From: Komarekiella atlantica HA4396-MV6
GTDB lineage: Bacteria; Cyanobacteriota; Cyanobacteriia; Cyanobacteriales; Nostocaceae
DNA: 64,000 nt
Assembly (NCBI GenBank): GCA_019359395.1
Contig: JAHHHK010000016.1
Span: forward strand, 1 to 64,000
Direction: 5' to 3'
Every line of letters begins with the position of its first letter. Positions within the stretch are counted from its first letter, which is position 1. A program made the translations under genes and the position numbers. Positions 27,571 through 37,031 of this stretch are shown here, in pieces. Under the pieces are notes generated by a model. That model did no database searches. It saw nothing but the letters and a program-made list of their open reading frames with translations, and was not told the DNA's origin.

Positions 27571-27682
27571 GTACAAGTCTAATGTATTTTTCTTTGTGTC
27601 TTAGTGTCTTCGTGGTTAAAAAATTGACCCACTGAAATTTTTGCACAGAGCGATAAATCGCTCACTACGAACAAAATTATTA

Positions 27683-29431
27683 ATGGATATCCCACATCAC
27701 TTTATTGGGTATTGGGGTTACGGCGCTCAACGTGAATTGGAAGCGCTGCTAACTAGTGTAGAGATGCACGCAACTACGCCGAGAAACCAGTTGGAGAATT
27801 GTTTTCACCCCATTTGGAATGTTGCTTATGTTGGACTTGGTAAAAATTCTTTACCGCTACAAAATCAAATTGCTGCCATCTCGGCATCAGGAATATTTAC
27901 TGCACCCGATGCTTGGGTGAGTTTACAAGCAAACAACTGCCTAATTTTGGGAAGAGAACCTTTCGGAAAAGTTCCTTTGTATTGGACTCAGCAAGGACAG
28001 ATTATTTGGTTTGCATCTCAACTCCAGTTACTCTTACAGATTTTAAAACAGCCAGAGGTCAGTATTCCTGGCTTGTATGGCTATAGTTGTTTTTCTTATG
28101 TCCCAACTCCTTTAACCCCAGTTGCTCAAGTTTTTACAGTTCCGGCGGGGACTGAACTGGTCTGGCACAATGAGCAATCAAGTGTGCTGCCAAAACCTCA
28201 ATCTAGGAAAATCCACTCGTGGCGGGAAGCTTCAGAACAGTTAACAGACGAAGCCGCAGTAACCCAGCTGCAAACCCTCCTCCAAGATTCGATTCAACAA
28301 CAAATTGCCGATTTAAAGGATGAGCCTGTTGGGGTGCTTCTGTCTGGCGGACTTGATTCTTCAGTGGTGGCGGCGCTGCTGGTGCAAGCTGGGGTAAAAG
28401 TTCGCGCTTACACTCTAGATTTTGGTTCTGTAGGACTTCCAGAATATCCTTATGCTGAACAAGTTGCTCAGTTTCTCAAAATTCCTCTGGTAAAAGTCGA
28501 AGTAAATCCACGCTCTATCAAGAATGCCTTAATTCCGACTGTGCGATCGCTAGATATGCCATTTGGAGATGGGGTAAGTGTTCCGTTGTATCTTTTGGCG
28601 CAGAGAGCTAGTCAAGAAACTCAGGTGATTTTTAATGGCGAAGGTGGAGATCAGTTATTTGGTGGTTGGACGAATAAACCTTTAATTGCCGCAGGTGTTT
28701 ATCAGGCGGAACTGAAAGAGGAAAATTTTATCCAGCAATATTTACGCACCTTTCATCGGCTTTGGGGATATGAAGCTGAAGTTTATCAGCCAGAGGTATA
28801 CGCACAGATCAAAAATTTGCATCCTCAAGACTGGCTTTTGGAGGCTCTTGATCCAGCTTTGTGTAAATCTTTGCTGCATCGCCTCCGCCGTGCCACTTTG
28901 ATGCTTAAAGGCGCACAGAATATCCACCCCCGTGCTACTTCTTTAGGGTTTGCTCATGGGTTGTTGGTGCGATCGCCTTTTTGTTACCTTCCTTTAGCCG
29001 AATGGACGTTCAGCCTATCTGGAGAACTCTGCTTGCAAGGAGCTTGTGAGAAATATATCCTCAAACGAGCAGTGGAAAATTTGCTACCGCCGGAAATTGT
29101 CTGGCGGCAAAAACGCGGTATGGGAGTTCCCTTAACTTTGTGGTGTTTAAATGAATTGTGGCATCAAGTTGGCATCTGGCTAAATCCGGGTATACTTAGT
29201 GCGGAAAATCGCTTTTATCCTCACATAGCAACGCAAATCGTCGAAGGTAAACTGGGAGGAGCTATTCAAGGTCGTCGCATTGGTGAGATTCTCTGGTTAC
29301 TTATTATGTGGCAACTTTGGCGATCGCATGTCTTAGGTGAAGAAGTAAGCAAAAAATCTTGGGATCATCCGTTTTGGTTGCCTAGTTGGTTATGGAAAAA
29401 CTACCGAATAATTCGTAATGACGCTCGATGA
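27683..29431 (+). CDS. Asparagine synthetase-like ATP-dependent amide ligase lacking the glutaminase Cys
   Basis: 582 residues. The C-terminal half is a synthetase domain with the ATP pyrophosphatase loop SGGLDSS at residues 221-227 and the later FNGEGGDQLFGG acidic motif. The N-terminal half corresponds to the Ntn glutaminase domain but begins MDIPHHFIGYWGYG, without the Cys2 of asparagine synthetase B. Loss of that Cys is typical of beta-lactam synthetases, carbapenam synthetases and lasso peptide cyclases, which do not use glutamine as ammonia source. I start at the ATG at 27683; an upstream in-frame ATG (27641) lies within intergenic repeat DNA. The substrate is unknown. Confidence 0.85.
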   Translation: MDIPHHFIGYWGYGAQRELEALLTSVEMHATTPRNQLENCFHPIWNVAYVGLGKNSLPLQNQIAAISASGIFTAPDAWVSLQANNCLILGREPFGKVPLYWTQQGQIIWFASQLQLLLQILKQPEVSIPGLYGYSCFSYVPTPLTPVAQVFTVPAGTELVWHNEQSSVLPKPQSRKIHSWREASEQLTDEAAVTQLQTLLQDSIQQQIADLKDEPVGVLLSGGLDSSVVAALLVQAGVKVRAYTLDFGSVGLPEYPYAEQVAQFLKIPLVKVEVNPRSIKNALIPTVRSLDMPFGDGVSVPLYLLAQRASQETQVIFNGEGGDQLFGGWTNKPLIAAGVYQAELKEENFIQQYLRTFHRLWGYEAEVYQPEVYAQIKNLHPQDWLLEALDPALCKSLLHRLRRATLMLKGAQNIHPRATSLGFAHGLLVRSPFCYLPLAEWTFSLSGELCLQGACEKYILKRAVENLLPPEIVWRQKRGMGVPLTLWCLNELWHQVGIWLNPGILSAENRFYPHIATQIVEGKLGGAIQGRRIGEILWLLIMWQLWRSHVLGEEVSKKSWDHPFWLPSWLWKNYRIIRNDAR

Positions 29432-29462
29432 CTCGCTAACGCTACGCTAACGTAATTCGTAA

Positions 29463-30752
29463 TTGATGCACAGAGTAATTAATTTAAATAATTCAACTCA
29501 CAATTTATCTACTCCATTCTGTGGGGAACTTGCTCAGGAGTTATTGATTACCTATGGTTCTCCGCTGTATGTTTATGAGGGCGATCGCTTACGTCAAACT
29601 ATTGAGCAAATTACAAAGGCTGTAAGTTATCCTCGTACTCAATTTCGTTTTGCCACTGTTACTAATGGCAATATTGCCCTGTTAAAAATTTTTCGCTCAT
29701 CTGGGTGGGGACTTCACGCTAATACACCAGGAGATATTTATTTGGGGCTAAAAGCGGGTTTTGATGCTAATGAGATTGTTTACAGTGGGAGTAATTTGAA
29801 TCGGGTTGAGATGGAACAAGTTCTTGATTGGGGGATAAAAACTCTCAATTTTGATAGTCTTGCTCAGTTGCAGTTGTTTTGTGAGGTTTTTTTGGATCAC
29901 GCAGCGGAAAGTCTGAGCGCCGGCTCCCGGCGAACAGAACTTTCCAAGACAGAGACGCAAAGACGCAGAGAGGCAGATATTCGGTTGGGTTTACGGGTTA
30001 ATTTGCCGGAAACGGGAGATAGCCGAATTGGTGTGCGTCCAGAGGAATTTGCTGATGCGATCGCTTTAACTAGTAAGGTTGGACTTAAATTGGGTGGGTT
30101 ACATTTCTATCGCGGTACTGGAACTAATGCTACAGCAGCTTTTACGCAGGTGATTGATACGGTGCTGGTTACAGCACAAAAGTTACCAGATTGGGAATTT
30201 TTGGATTTTGGTGGTGGTTTTGGCTATCCGTATCATCATGGGGGTGCAGCTTTTGATTGGGAATTGTTTGGGGCTGAGTTGACTGAGAGGATTACCCGTT
30301 TGGGGAGGGAAATTGACTTGGTGATTGAACCGGGAAGAGCTGCGATCGCTGGCTGTGCTACTTTGCTTGCTCAAGTTGTTTCTGTAAAATGGCAAGCAGA
30401 AAAGCAAATTATCGGAGTTGATACCACGGTTGCAAATCTCTCAGTTCCTTCGGTGCATGGTGGCTATCGAGAAGTCGTCTGTTGGAAGAAAGCAGATAAA
30501 ATTTACACAACTGATATCTGTGGTAACACTACCTATTCACGAGATTATCTAGGGAAAAATTGCCAACTACCAGCGCTAGAAGTTGGTGATATCATTGCCA
30601 TTTTAGATGTGGGTGCTTATGGTTATGCCATGTCGTCTCACTTTTTACATCGTCCCAAACCCGCGGAAGTGTTGCTAGAAAATGGCACACACCGCCTAAT
30701 TCGTCAGCGTGAGGATTACAGTGTTTTACTAGCTAATCAAGTGCTTAACTGA
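29463..30752 (+). CDS. Diaminopimelate-decarboxylase-fold protein lacking the PLP lysine
   Basis: 429 residues aligning to LysA-type fold III PLP decarboxylases: YGSPLYVYEGDRLR (N-terminus), DFGGGFGYPY (phosphate loop), VIEPGRAAIAG, and the C-terminal DVGAYGYAMSSHFLHRPKPAEVL. The segment that should read FAVKANSN reads FATVTNGN, so the Schiff-base lysine is replaced by Val66; the aligned Cys region ICGNTT keeps Cys but loses the following Glu. Catalysis as a standard decarboxylase looks unlikely. Residues about 148-170 are encoded by an inserted 40-bp hairpin repeat (29906-29945). It lies between an asparagine-synthetase-like gene (31 bp upstream) and the zinc-ribbon membrane gene (16 bp downstream). 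Confidence 0.8.
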   Translation: MMHRVINLNNSTHNLSTPFCGELAQELLITYGSPLYVYEGDRLRQTIEQITKAVSYPRTQFRFATVTNGNIALLKIFRSSGWGLHANTPGDIYLGLKAGFDANEIVYSGSNLNRVEMEQVLDWGIKTLNFDSLAQLQLFCEVFLDHAAESLSAGSRRTELSKTETQRRREADIRLGLRVNLPETGDSRIGVRPEEFADAIALTSKVGLKLGGLHFYRGTGTNATAAFTQVIDTVLVTAQKLPDWEFLDFGGGFGYPYHHGGAAFDWELFGAELTERITRLGREIDLVIEPGRAAIAGCATLLAQVVSVKWQAEKQIIGVDTTVANLSVPSVHGGYREVVCWKKADKIYTTDICGNTTYSRDYLGKNCQLPALEVGDIIAILDVGAYGYAMSSHFLHRPKPAEVLLENGTHRLIRQREDYSVLLANQVLN

Positions 30753-30768
30753 AAATTCAACAACCATT

Positions 30769-32073
30769 ATGAAGTGTATTAACTGCGGAACCGATAATAA
30801 TCTGAAAGACCGGACAGCTAATCAAGGACGATGTACAAAATGCCAACATCTGTTTGCATTTGAACCGACCAGTATGGGTAATGTTAAGATTACTGACCCC
30901 ATGTTTGCGAAGGCGATCGCTGATATTTCCGCAAATAATACTCTATCTTTCACTCAAAAGCAATTTTATTATTTATTAGATAATCGAATAAAATTCAAAG
31001 CTGGCTCAATATTTGGTTATATATTTGTCTATATATTTTTTAATATTTTTATATCAATATTGCTAGGGGAATTTACTTCGTTATTCTTTGGATCTTATTC
31101 ACCATTGATCATATCACTTATAGTTAATGTGTGTTTTATATATTATTTTTACAGTCAAGCTAAATCAATTAAAATCAACATGAAATATCGCCGCCAATAT
31201 GCTAGAAGCTTACAAATAATCGGATGTATAATTCTTGCTATTGGAATTTATAATAGTTTGTTCACTTTTAACTCATTCAGTCTATTTGTCATCGTCATTA
31301 TTATGGGAATGCTATCGATATACTTAGGAACTCGACAGTTAGGTAGAAGTGGATTATTAGAACAAGAATTTTTATTTTCTCAAAATGATTTTCAAGGTTG
31401 GCTAAACCGCTGGCAGCAAATCAACGGTTCAATTCTCAAAATTCTGCCTTCTCCGCGTGAAGGAAATAAGCCAACTCCAGTTAATCATGATGTAACTGCT
31501 TATAGTTTTGATAGATTAATTGTTTGTGATAGTGCTGTCATTGCTCAACTATTAATTGCTAATAATTTTCACTTTGAAAATAACTGTGCAATTCTGAGCA
31601 TTAATGGATATCCTCAAAACATTTTCGACACTACAATGCAAATGCTGCGCCGCAATCCCGATTTGAAAGTCTATACACTGCACGATTGCAGTCCCCAAGG
31701 AATTAGTTTAATTCACCGTCTTCGGACTAGTCCTAAATGGTTTCAAAATACTGATGTCGTTGTTATTGATGTAGGATTAACACCACGTCAGATTATTGCT
31801 ACTAAACGCGGCATGTTCATTCAATCCTCTCTAGATTCGGCACAAGCAGCTAAACAATTGAATGGGGAAATTCGTCAGAGTTTATCTACTGAAGAAATAG
31901 AGTTTTTGGAATCGGGAAAGTTTGTAGAATTGGAATCTTTTACTCCACAAAAACTGATTCAAGTTTTACAACGGAGTATTGCTGGTAGTAGTAATTTGCA
32001 AGGTGATGACAGCAGCTCAATTTTGTTAGGTGATCCAGGTAATGATATGTATGTTGTTCAAAGTTTTGGTTAA
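30769..32073 (+). CDS. Zinc-ribbon membrane protein with a degenerate TOPRIM-like C-terminus
   Basis: 434 residues. The N-terminus has two CxxC knuckles (MKCINCGT and RCTKCQHLF), a zinc ribbon. Residues about 85-190 hold about four hydrophobic helices. The C-terminal part contains FDRLIVCDSAVIAQLL, AILSINGYPQ and VYTLHDCSPQG, then IDVGLTPRQI. In order and spacing these match the TOPRIM/DNA-binding parts of Spo11/Top6A, but the catalytic Glu is replaced by Cys or Asp and the second Asp of the DxD motif by Ser. It starts 16 bp after the decarboxylase-like gene and ends convergently, overlapping 4 bp with the next gene. The fold assignment is my inference. Confidence 0.6.
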   Translation: MKCINCGTDNNLKDRTANQGRCTKCQHLFAFEPTSMGNVKITDPMFAKAIADISANNTLSFTQKQFYYLLDNRIKFKAGSIFGYIFVYIFFNIFISILLGEFTSLFFGSYSPLIISLIVNVCFIYYFYSQAKSIKINMKYRRQYARSLQIIGCIILAIGIYNSLFTFNSFSLFVIVIIMGMLSIYLGTRQLGRSGLLEQEFLFSQNDFQGWLNRWQQINGSILKILPSPREGNKPTPVNHDVTAYSFDRLIVCDSAVIAQLLIANNFHFENNCAILSINGYPQNIFDTTMQMLRRNPDLKVYTLHDCSPQGISLIHRLRTSPKWFQNTDVVVIDVGLTPRQIIATKRGMFIQSSLDSAQAAKQLNGEIRQSLSTEEIEFLESGKFVELESFTPQKLIQVLQRSIAGSSNLQGDDSSSILLGDPGNDMYVVQSFG

Positions 32074-33800
32074 TCTCCTAATTTCTGATTTACTTGTAAC
32101 CAAATCTCTAAACTTACCAATAACCAAAGTTTAATGCCATAACGTCCCCAAATATCCCCTCTATAGTCTAGCCAGTCGCGTAGCAATGACTGATTAATAT
32201 ATGGCGCGATCGCACTCTTTTTATTTAACAACAAATTCCTAGCTTCTCGCTGCCAATATTTGCGAAATCCCAGTTGCACAGGAACCATCATGCCACTTTT
32301 AGGACGATGAATAATGGCATCTGGTAAGATATCTAAAACCGCTTGTTTAAGTACTGCTTTTTCTTCGACTCCAGAAAGTTTGTATTCTGGGGGAATTTGC
32401 ATACTCAAGTCAACCACTCGCTGATCGAAAAGAGGCGATCGCCCATGTAAACCCACTGCTTGAGTTAAGTTACTAACTTTAGTGAGGATTTGGTCAGCTC
32501 CTTTATACTTGATATTCAGCGCCATTAACCGATTTAAGTAACTAGCATCAGAATTTAAATCAGCAGAAAATATCGATGGTTCTGTTTTTACAGATGTCCA
32601 AACTTCCGGTTTTAAAAGTTGCGGCAAATCTAATGCACACTTCTGAAAGGCAATCAGATATGCTTGCAGTGAATCTTGATTAAGAATAGAGCCATATAAG
32701 CTATTAATTAACATCGGCTGATTTTTCGGCCCGCCAAAACATGGATCGCCACCTTCACCATTGAGAATAACCTGGACATCTTCTCGCGCCATGCTTCCCA
32801 CCAGTAAGTTTGGCACTGTTAGCGGATCACCTATGGGATCATCGAGATACGCCATTGTCTCTGGTAGGCGTTCCCACATATCTTTGAAGGTAATTTCGAG
32901 AATGTGGTGTTGCGTTTGGCAATGTTGTGCAACCAAACTAGAAAACTCTAACTCATTGGGGCATTCCGAACCAAAATGAATTGAGTAGGTGTGGACTGGT
33001 GCATGATGAAACTTCGCAGCTAAAGCGGTGATGCTGCTGGAGTCTAAACCCCCTGATAGCAAAACACCAACAGCTTGTTGTGGTAAATATTCCTGAACAA
33101 CTTGATCAAGTAGGGAGCGGAGGCGATCGCCATGCCACACTAAAGGTTGATCTGCGTTTTTAATCTGCTGTTGTAGTTGCCAATAAGTATGAACTTTCTC
33201 TGAAGGCATTTCTAAAACTGTTCCCGGACGCACTTCCCGCACTTGTTTCCAAAGTGTCCTTTCTCCCGGTACAAAGGCGCAACAAAGATAATCTCGCAAT
33301 GCTACCAAATCCAAATCAGCTGAGTGATCAGGTGTGAGCGATCGCAGTTTCGGCGCAATTGAGCGAATTGAACCCGTGGTAGTGTAGTACAGCGTACGGC
33401 TACCAATGCGATCGCGTACTAACCACAATATTTGCTGTTGACGATCCCAAACCACTAGCCCAAACATCCCCACCAACAGCTTCAAGCATTCCAAACCCCA
33501 TTTTTCCCAAAGTTGAGCAATCAACTGGCGATCAGTTCCCAAAAAGCCACTCGGCTCAACTCCCAATCTTTGCAGCAACTCCACCCGATTACTTAACCAT
33601 ACATCCCCAACTACAACGAATTGTCCTGTGGGACTGAGTATAAATTGCTCTGTGGCGAATGAAGAAATAATTGCCAATTGGTCATCTCGCCACACTATAT
33701 CTGCTGTGAGAGTATCTAATCTTCCCCAAACTACACGCCAACTAGGAACTACCTCAATAGATGAAAAGGTATTAGGAGTCTTGAAAACATTAAATAGCAT
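32070..33800 (-). CDS. Second asparagine synthetase-like protein lacking the glutaminase Cys
   Basis: 576 residues from the ATG at 33800. The synthetase domain has SGGLDSS at residues 249-255 and ILNGEGGDPCFGG later, plus a SGVEEKAVLKQAV segment. The N-terminal half is Ntn-like (RDRIGSRTLYY, LRDYLCCAFVPGERTLW) but starts MLFNVFKTPN and has no Cys2. It differs from the paralogue at 27683-29431 and is transcribed towards it. An upstream ATG at 33878 would include repeat-derived DNA (GGGCTACGCCC), so I reject it. Substrate and product unknown. Confidence 0.85.
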   Translation of the reverse strand: MLFNVFKTPNTFSSIEVVPSWRVVWGRLDTLTADIVWRDDQLAIISSFATEQFILSPTGQFVVVGDVWLSNRVELLQRLGVEPSGFLGTDRQLIAQLWEKWGLECLKLLVGMFGLVVWDRQQQILWLVRDRIGSRTLYYTTTGSIRSIAPKLRSLTPDHSADLDLVALRDYLCCAFVPGERTLWKQVREVRPGTVLEMPSEKVHTYWQLQQQIKNADQPLVWHGDRLRSLLDQVVQEYLPQQAVGVLLSGGLDSSSITALAAKFHHAPVHTYSIHFGSECPNELEFSSLVAQHCQTQHHILEITFKDMWERLPETMAYLDDPIGDPLTVPNLLVGSMAREDVQVILNGEGGDPCFGGPKNQPMLINSLYGSILNQDSLQAYLIAFQKCALDLPQLLKPEVWTSVKTEPSIFSADLNSDASYLNRLMALNIKYKGADQILTKVSNLTQAVGLHGRSPLFDQRVVDLSMQIPPEYKLSGVEEKAVLKQAVLDILPDAIIHRPKSGMMVPVQLGFRKYWQREARNLLLNKKSAIAPYINQSLLRDWLDYRGDIWGRYGIKLWLLVSLEIWLQVNQKLGD

Positions 33801-33970
33801 AGTAATTCCTAATGGGCTACGCCCCCTTACTGTTGGAGAAGTGCAAGATCTGAGCTTACTGTACGGCATGTACTTCACACGTAAAACTCTGCGTTACTCC
33901 GCGTTTCCTTTGCGTCCCTTTGCGTTTAAAAATCAAGCTAACTAATTCACTTTGTGTAAGTGTCAGTAGC

Positions 33971-35734
33971 TCAAGATTCCTCAAACAAGCGATCGCCCTT
34001 ATGCAATCGATGCGCGATTTCATAAGTTTGCCCTTGCGATCGCATTGTCGGCGCGTGTGCTGCTAAATACCGAGATGCTGCAACTAGTACGTGAATACCA
34101 GCAGCAGTTTCACCCAGTAAGGAATATTGCCGGAAAGCTGCTTCCATTTCCTGAATTACATGAAAGTCTCGGTTTTCTCGCAACATCAATTTACCCAACA
34201 TTGCCATCAACTTTTCAGAAGAACCGCCACTGTGCAAATAGTGAGCCACCAATTTACCTGTTTCATTTACCTGTTGCTGACGATCCAACAAATCTGGTAG
34301 TTGCTTCAGCAATTCTTCGGGATTTTCAGCGGGGTCTTTTGGTTCTGGAAGTCGTGCTGGTGGAACATTTAAAAAACGGTTGAGATAAACGCTCATGGCA
34401 GCATCAAATACACCCCGCAGTAGTTCCAACGATGGTACTCGTCGGATGCCTTGATGCAATGCATTGGCGAAGGTAAACGGATGATGTGCTGAATTCCAGT
34501 CTCCAAAGTCGTTGTTAGTGTGGAAGCGAGCAACGCGGAGGGCTGCTGTGTAAGTTACTACACTAGCTAATTGTTCTTCAGTGCAACCTGCTTGTAGGGC
34601 ATGAAGCAGAGAGTTTGCGATCGCTTGTGGGTTTTCTCCCAATAAAATAGGAACTAATTCATCCCGGCCTGACCACTTTCCTTGTTGCGATCGTCCTGTT
34701 TCTAAAGCTGCGGGTAACTGTTCAAAAGCAGATTCCAGAATTGCCACCAAATCCACAGGGTAGCGCCAGGAGTTAGATTCTTCCATCCGAGCAGCACTTG
34801 TCAAACTAGAAACTAGACTCGCCAAAACGGACTCCGCCCCTTCCCAACTAACAGCATCAAGTGCTTCTAGCGCCTTGTTGATAAAGTCAAGAGTATGACC
34901 GACATCAATGTAGCGGTGGTCTGTGGCAGCCGTGAATAGCATATCTGCAATTTGCACTGAATTTGCCCCCGCCCGAATTGCAGAAACTAAACACCTCTCT
35001 GCGGCTTCACTATCCCGCACCTCAACAAACTGGCGAAACCAGCTTTTGAGAGTATTCAAATCAACATTGGAATTAGGCAATGGGTGAACCACAAAGTGAG
35101 GCGGCGCACCTGCGCTATCGTTGGCTACTGCTGAAATTCCTTGGAAAAGGGCGCGGGGTCTATCTTCTACATCTAGATAGGGCAGCAAATTCATCATGCA
35201 AGTGTGGATGGTTAAGCCAGAACTCCACCCTGCTTTGTTGTAACGAGTACCAAATTCCAATCCTATCTGGAATGGTTCAGTGGGATCTGCTCCCATATCT
35301 AATAAGGCGATCGTTGATTTAGCAATAACTAACGAGATACTCTGTTCTAAGCCATCTTGAAGACGCTGATAGTGATGAGCATAGAGGTCAATCGGTGGAG
35401 CTAAGTTTACCCAAACTTCCCCATCCCGGATTTCTACAGGAAAGGCAGGCACATCATCTGCCCAGGAGTCGAAAGTTCCGCCACTAGCGAGGTCGAAGCG
35501 GGCATAGTGCCACGGACAGGTAACAATGCCATCTTTGCATGTGCTGCCGTGCAGAGGAAAACCCATGTGAGGGCAACGGTTATCAATTGCATAAACTTGA
35601 TTATCTGAGTAAAACAGAGCAATAGTATGTTTTTCACTTTTGACTAACAAACTACCCTTTGCTTGAACATCTGCAAGTTTAGCAACACAGACATAGTGGT
35701 CTATTTGGGTTGGGGGTTCAAATATTTGAGTCAT
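33971..35734 (-). CDS. Rieske iron-sulfur protein with a large helical C-terminal domain
   Basis: 587 residues. An N-terminal Rieske domain with CPH at 54-56 and CPWH at 73-76 supplies two Cys and two His ligands to a 2Fe-2S cluster. The rest (about residues 120-587) is mostly helical and has no catalytic motif I recognise; segments such as SAIRAGANSVQIADMLFTAATDH are conserved-looking. There is no signal peptide, so it is probably cytoplasmic. It could act as an electron carrier or oxygenase-like protein. Its start is 237 bp upstream of the asparagine-synthetase-like gene's start region on the same strand, so a link to that locus is possible but unproven. Confidence 0.8.
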   Translation of the reverse strand: MTQIFEPPTQIDHYVCVAKLADVQAKGSLLVKSEKHTIALFYSDNQVYAIDNRCPHMGFPLHGSTCKDGIVTCPWHYARFDLASGGTFDSWADDVPAFPVEIRDGEVWVNLAPPIDLYAHHYQRLQDGLEQSISLVIAKSTIALLDMGADPTEPFQIGLEFGTRYNKAGWSSGLTIHTCMMNLLPYLDVEDRPRALFQGISAVANDSAGAPPHFVVHPLPNSNVDLNTLKSWFRQFVEVRDSEAAERCLVSAIRAGANSVQIADMLFTAATDHRYIDVGHTLDFINKALEALDAVSWEGAESVLASLVSSLTSAARMEESNSWRYPVDLVAILESAFEQLPAALETGRSQQGKWSGRDELVPILLGENPQAIANSLLHALQAGCTEEQLASVVTYTAALRVARFHTNNDFGDWNSAHHPFTFANALHQGIRRVPSLELLRGVFDAAMSVYLNRFLNVPPARLPEPKDPAENPEELLKQLPDLLDRQQQVNETGKLVAHYLHSGGSSEKLMAMLGKLMLRENRDFHVIQEMEAAFRQYSLLGETAAGIHVLVAASRYLAAHAPTMRSQGQTYEIAHRLHKGDRLFEES

Positions 35735-35849
35735 TTAAGCTTTATGAAAACGTGAGATAAAAACTTCTATCTCCACTGTGACGAAATTTTAACCAGTTGA
35801 GCAGCTGTCACACCCTAATTTTTGTTAAGGGGTGGGAGGAAGCACCGCC

Positions 35850-35886
35850 CTAGATCCCTGACTGCTTAAAGAAGTCGGGGATCTAG
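35850..35886. terminator. Hairpin between hydrolase and Rieske genes
   Basis: Arms CTAGATCCCTGACT and AGTCGGGGATCTAG around a nine-base loop. A related hairpin is at 51987-52019. It follows the hydrolase gene's stop region on the minus strand and may end its transcript, though no T-run is seen. Confidence 0.55.
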
Positions 35887-35921
35887 CCACCGCCAACTAA
35901 AGTGCTTACTGAGGAATGAGC

Positions 35922-36962
35922 TTAATCACCTTTTTGGTTAGACCAAATCGGGAGTTGATTAACTTTCTGTAGCGTTAATTGAACGTAGGTAGTTTTGCTC
36001 GTTCCTACAAATGCTTGGCCAAAGTAGCCTTCTGCTCCATCGTGAGCGTGAGGGCCGCTGACTTGAACAGTGTAACGCCCTTCACGACGGGCTTGGTTAA
36101 AGGGAGAGCCAACCGTCAAAGGCCAACGCGAGGCAAACAGTAAGCGACTAATGTCCTCAACCCAATCTCGACTACCTTGGAGATGATACATCTGGTCAAC
36201 CTCCTCAAAACCAGTATTACCATCAAAGCTACCTCCAACAGAAACTACAAAAAGCTCTGCATTAAGCCGTTGCTCAAGGTAGGAAACTGCTCCAAGTGCA
36301 ACCTGTGCTCCACCGCTAGTGCTAATTAAAATTAGCTTCAGAGGTTGGTTATGGGATTTTGGCATGGGATGTGCAGCATTCATGCGATCAACGATCGCAT
36401 TAGCAATACCCAGATTATAGATAGAACCGTAGCGTTCATCCGCAGAAATGGCAAATCGCCAAAGATTACGAATTTTAATCAGAATATCTGCATTGGAAAG
36501 CCAACCGTCTGCATCCTTGGCAGCACGCCACAAGGGAGCCAGTAATCTCTGCCCTCCCAGACTCTCGTTAGCAGCGGAATAGGGGAAAACATCCAAAACC
36601 GCTACACAGTTGGGATGAAGTTCTATTAAATGTTTGAGAAAAAATTCCTCGCCGGGAGTCTGCTCATTGGCAGAAAAATCTCCTACTCCTGGTAGATAAA
36701 TAACGTAGCAGTCAATTTTTGTAGATTTGATAGCCTTGGTAGAGCGACCTCTTACACCGTACCGCTTGGTGTTTACTCCAGATAGTAAATTGCGTTGGTT
36801 CCTGTTCAACCCCAAACTCTCGGCACTTTGACTCAGCCACCACACTAATGTTCCCACAGGTGATAGCGTTCCCCAAACAAGAAGCAATATTCCTGCTAAC
36901 AATAGCAGCTTTAAGGTTTCACCTCGAAGCCATACTAGTAGCCGCTCAATAAATTTAAGCAT
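35922..36962 (-). CDS. Membrane-anchored alpha/beta-hydrolase-like protein
   Basis: 346 residues. One N-terminal hydrophobic segment (about 18-42) anchors it, followed by an alpha/beta-hydrolase-like domain with a VIYLPGVGDFSANEQTP loop, a LILISTSGGAQVALGAV nucleophile-elbow-like segment (STSGG in place of the usual GxSxG), and VSVGGSFDGNTG. Catalytic residues cannot be assigned with confidence. No lipase or peptidase subclass is evident. Function unknown. Confidence 0.65.
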   Translation of the reverse strand: MLKFIERLLVWLRGETLKLLLLAGILLLVWGTLSPVGTLVWWLSQSAESLGLNRNQRNLLSGVNTKRYGVRGRSTKAIKSTKIDCYVIYLPGVGDFSANEQTPGEEFFLKHLIELHPNCVAVLDVFPYSAANESLGGQRLLAPLWRAAKDADGWLSNADILIKIRNLWRFAISADERYGSIYNLGIANAIVDRMNAAHPMPKSHNQPLKLILISTSGGAQVALGAVSYLEQRLNAELFVVSVGGSFDGNTGFEEVDQMYHLQGSRDWVEDISRLLFASRWPLTVGSPFNQARREGRYTVQVSGPHAHDGAEGYFGQAFVGTSKTTYVQLTLQKVNQLPIWSNQKGD

Positions 36963-37031
36963 TGCAGCTTATTAAGTGTATTTTCAATTAGCAAACTCTT
37001 ATTAAAGAAAGATTAAAATGTCACCTATAGT

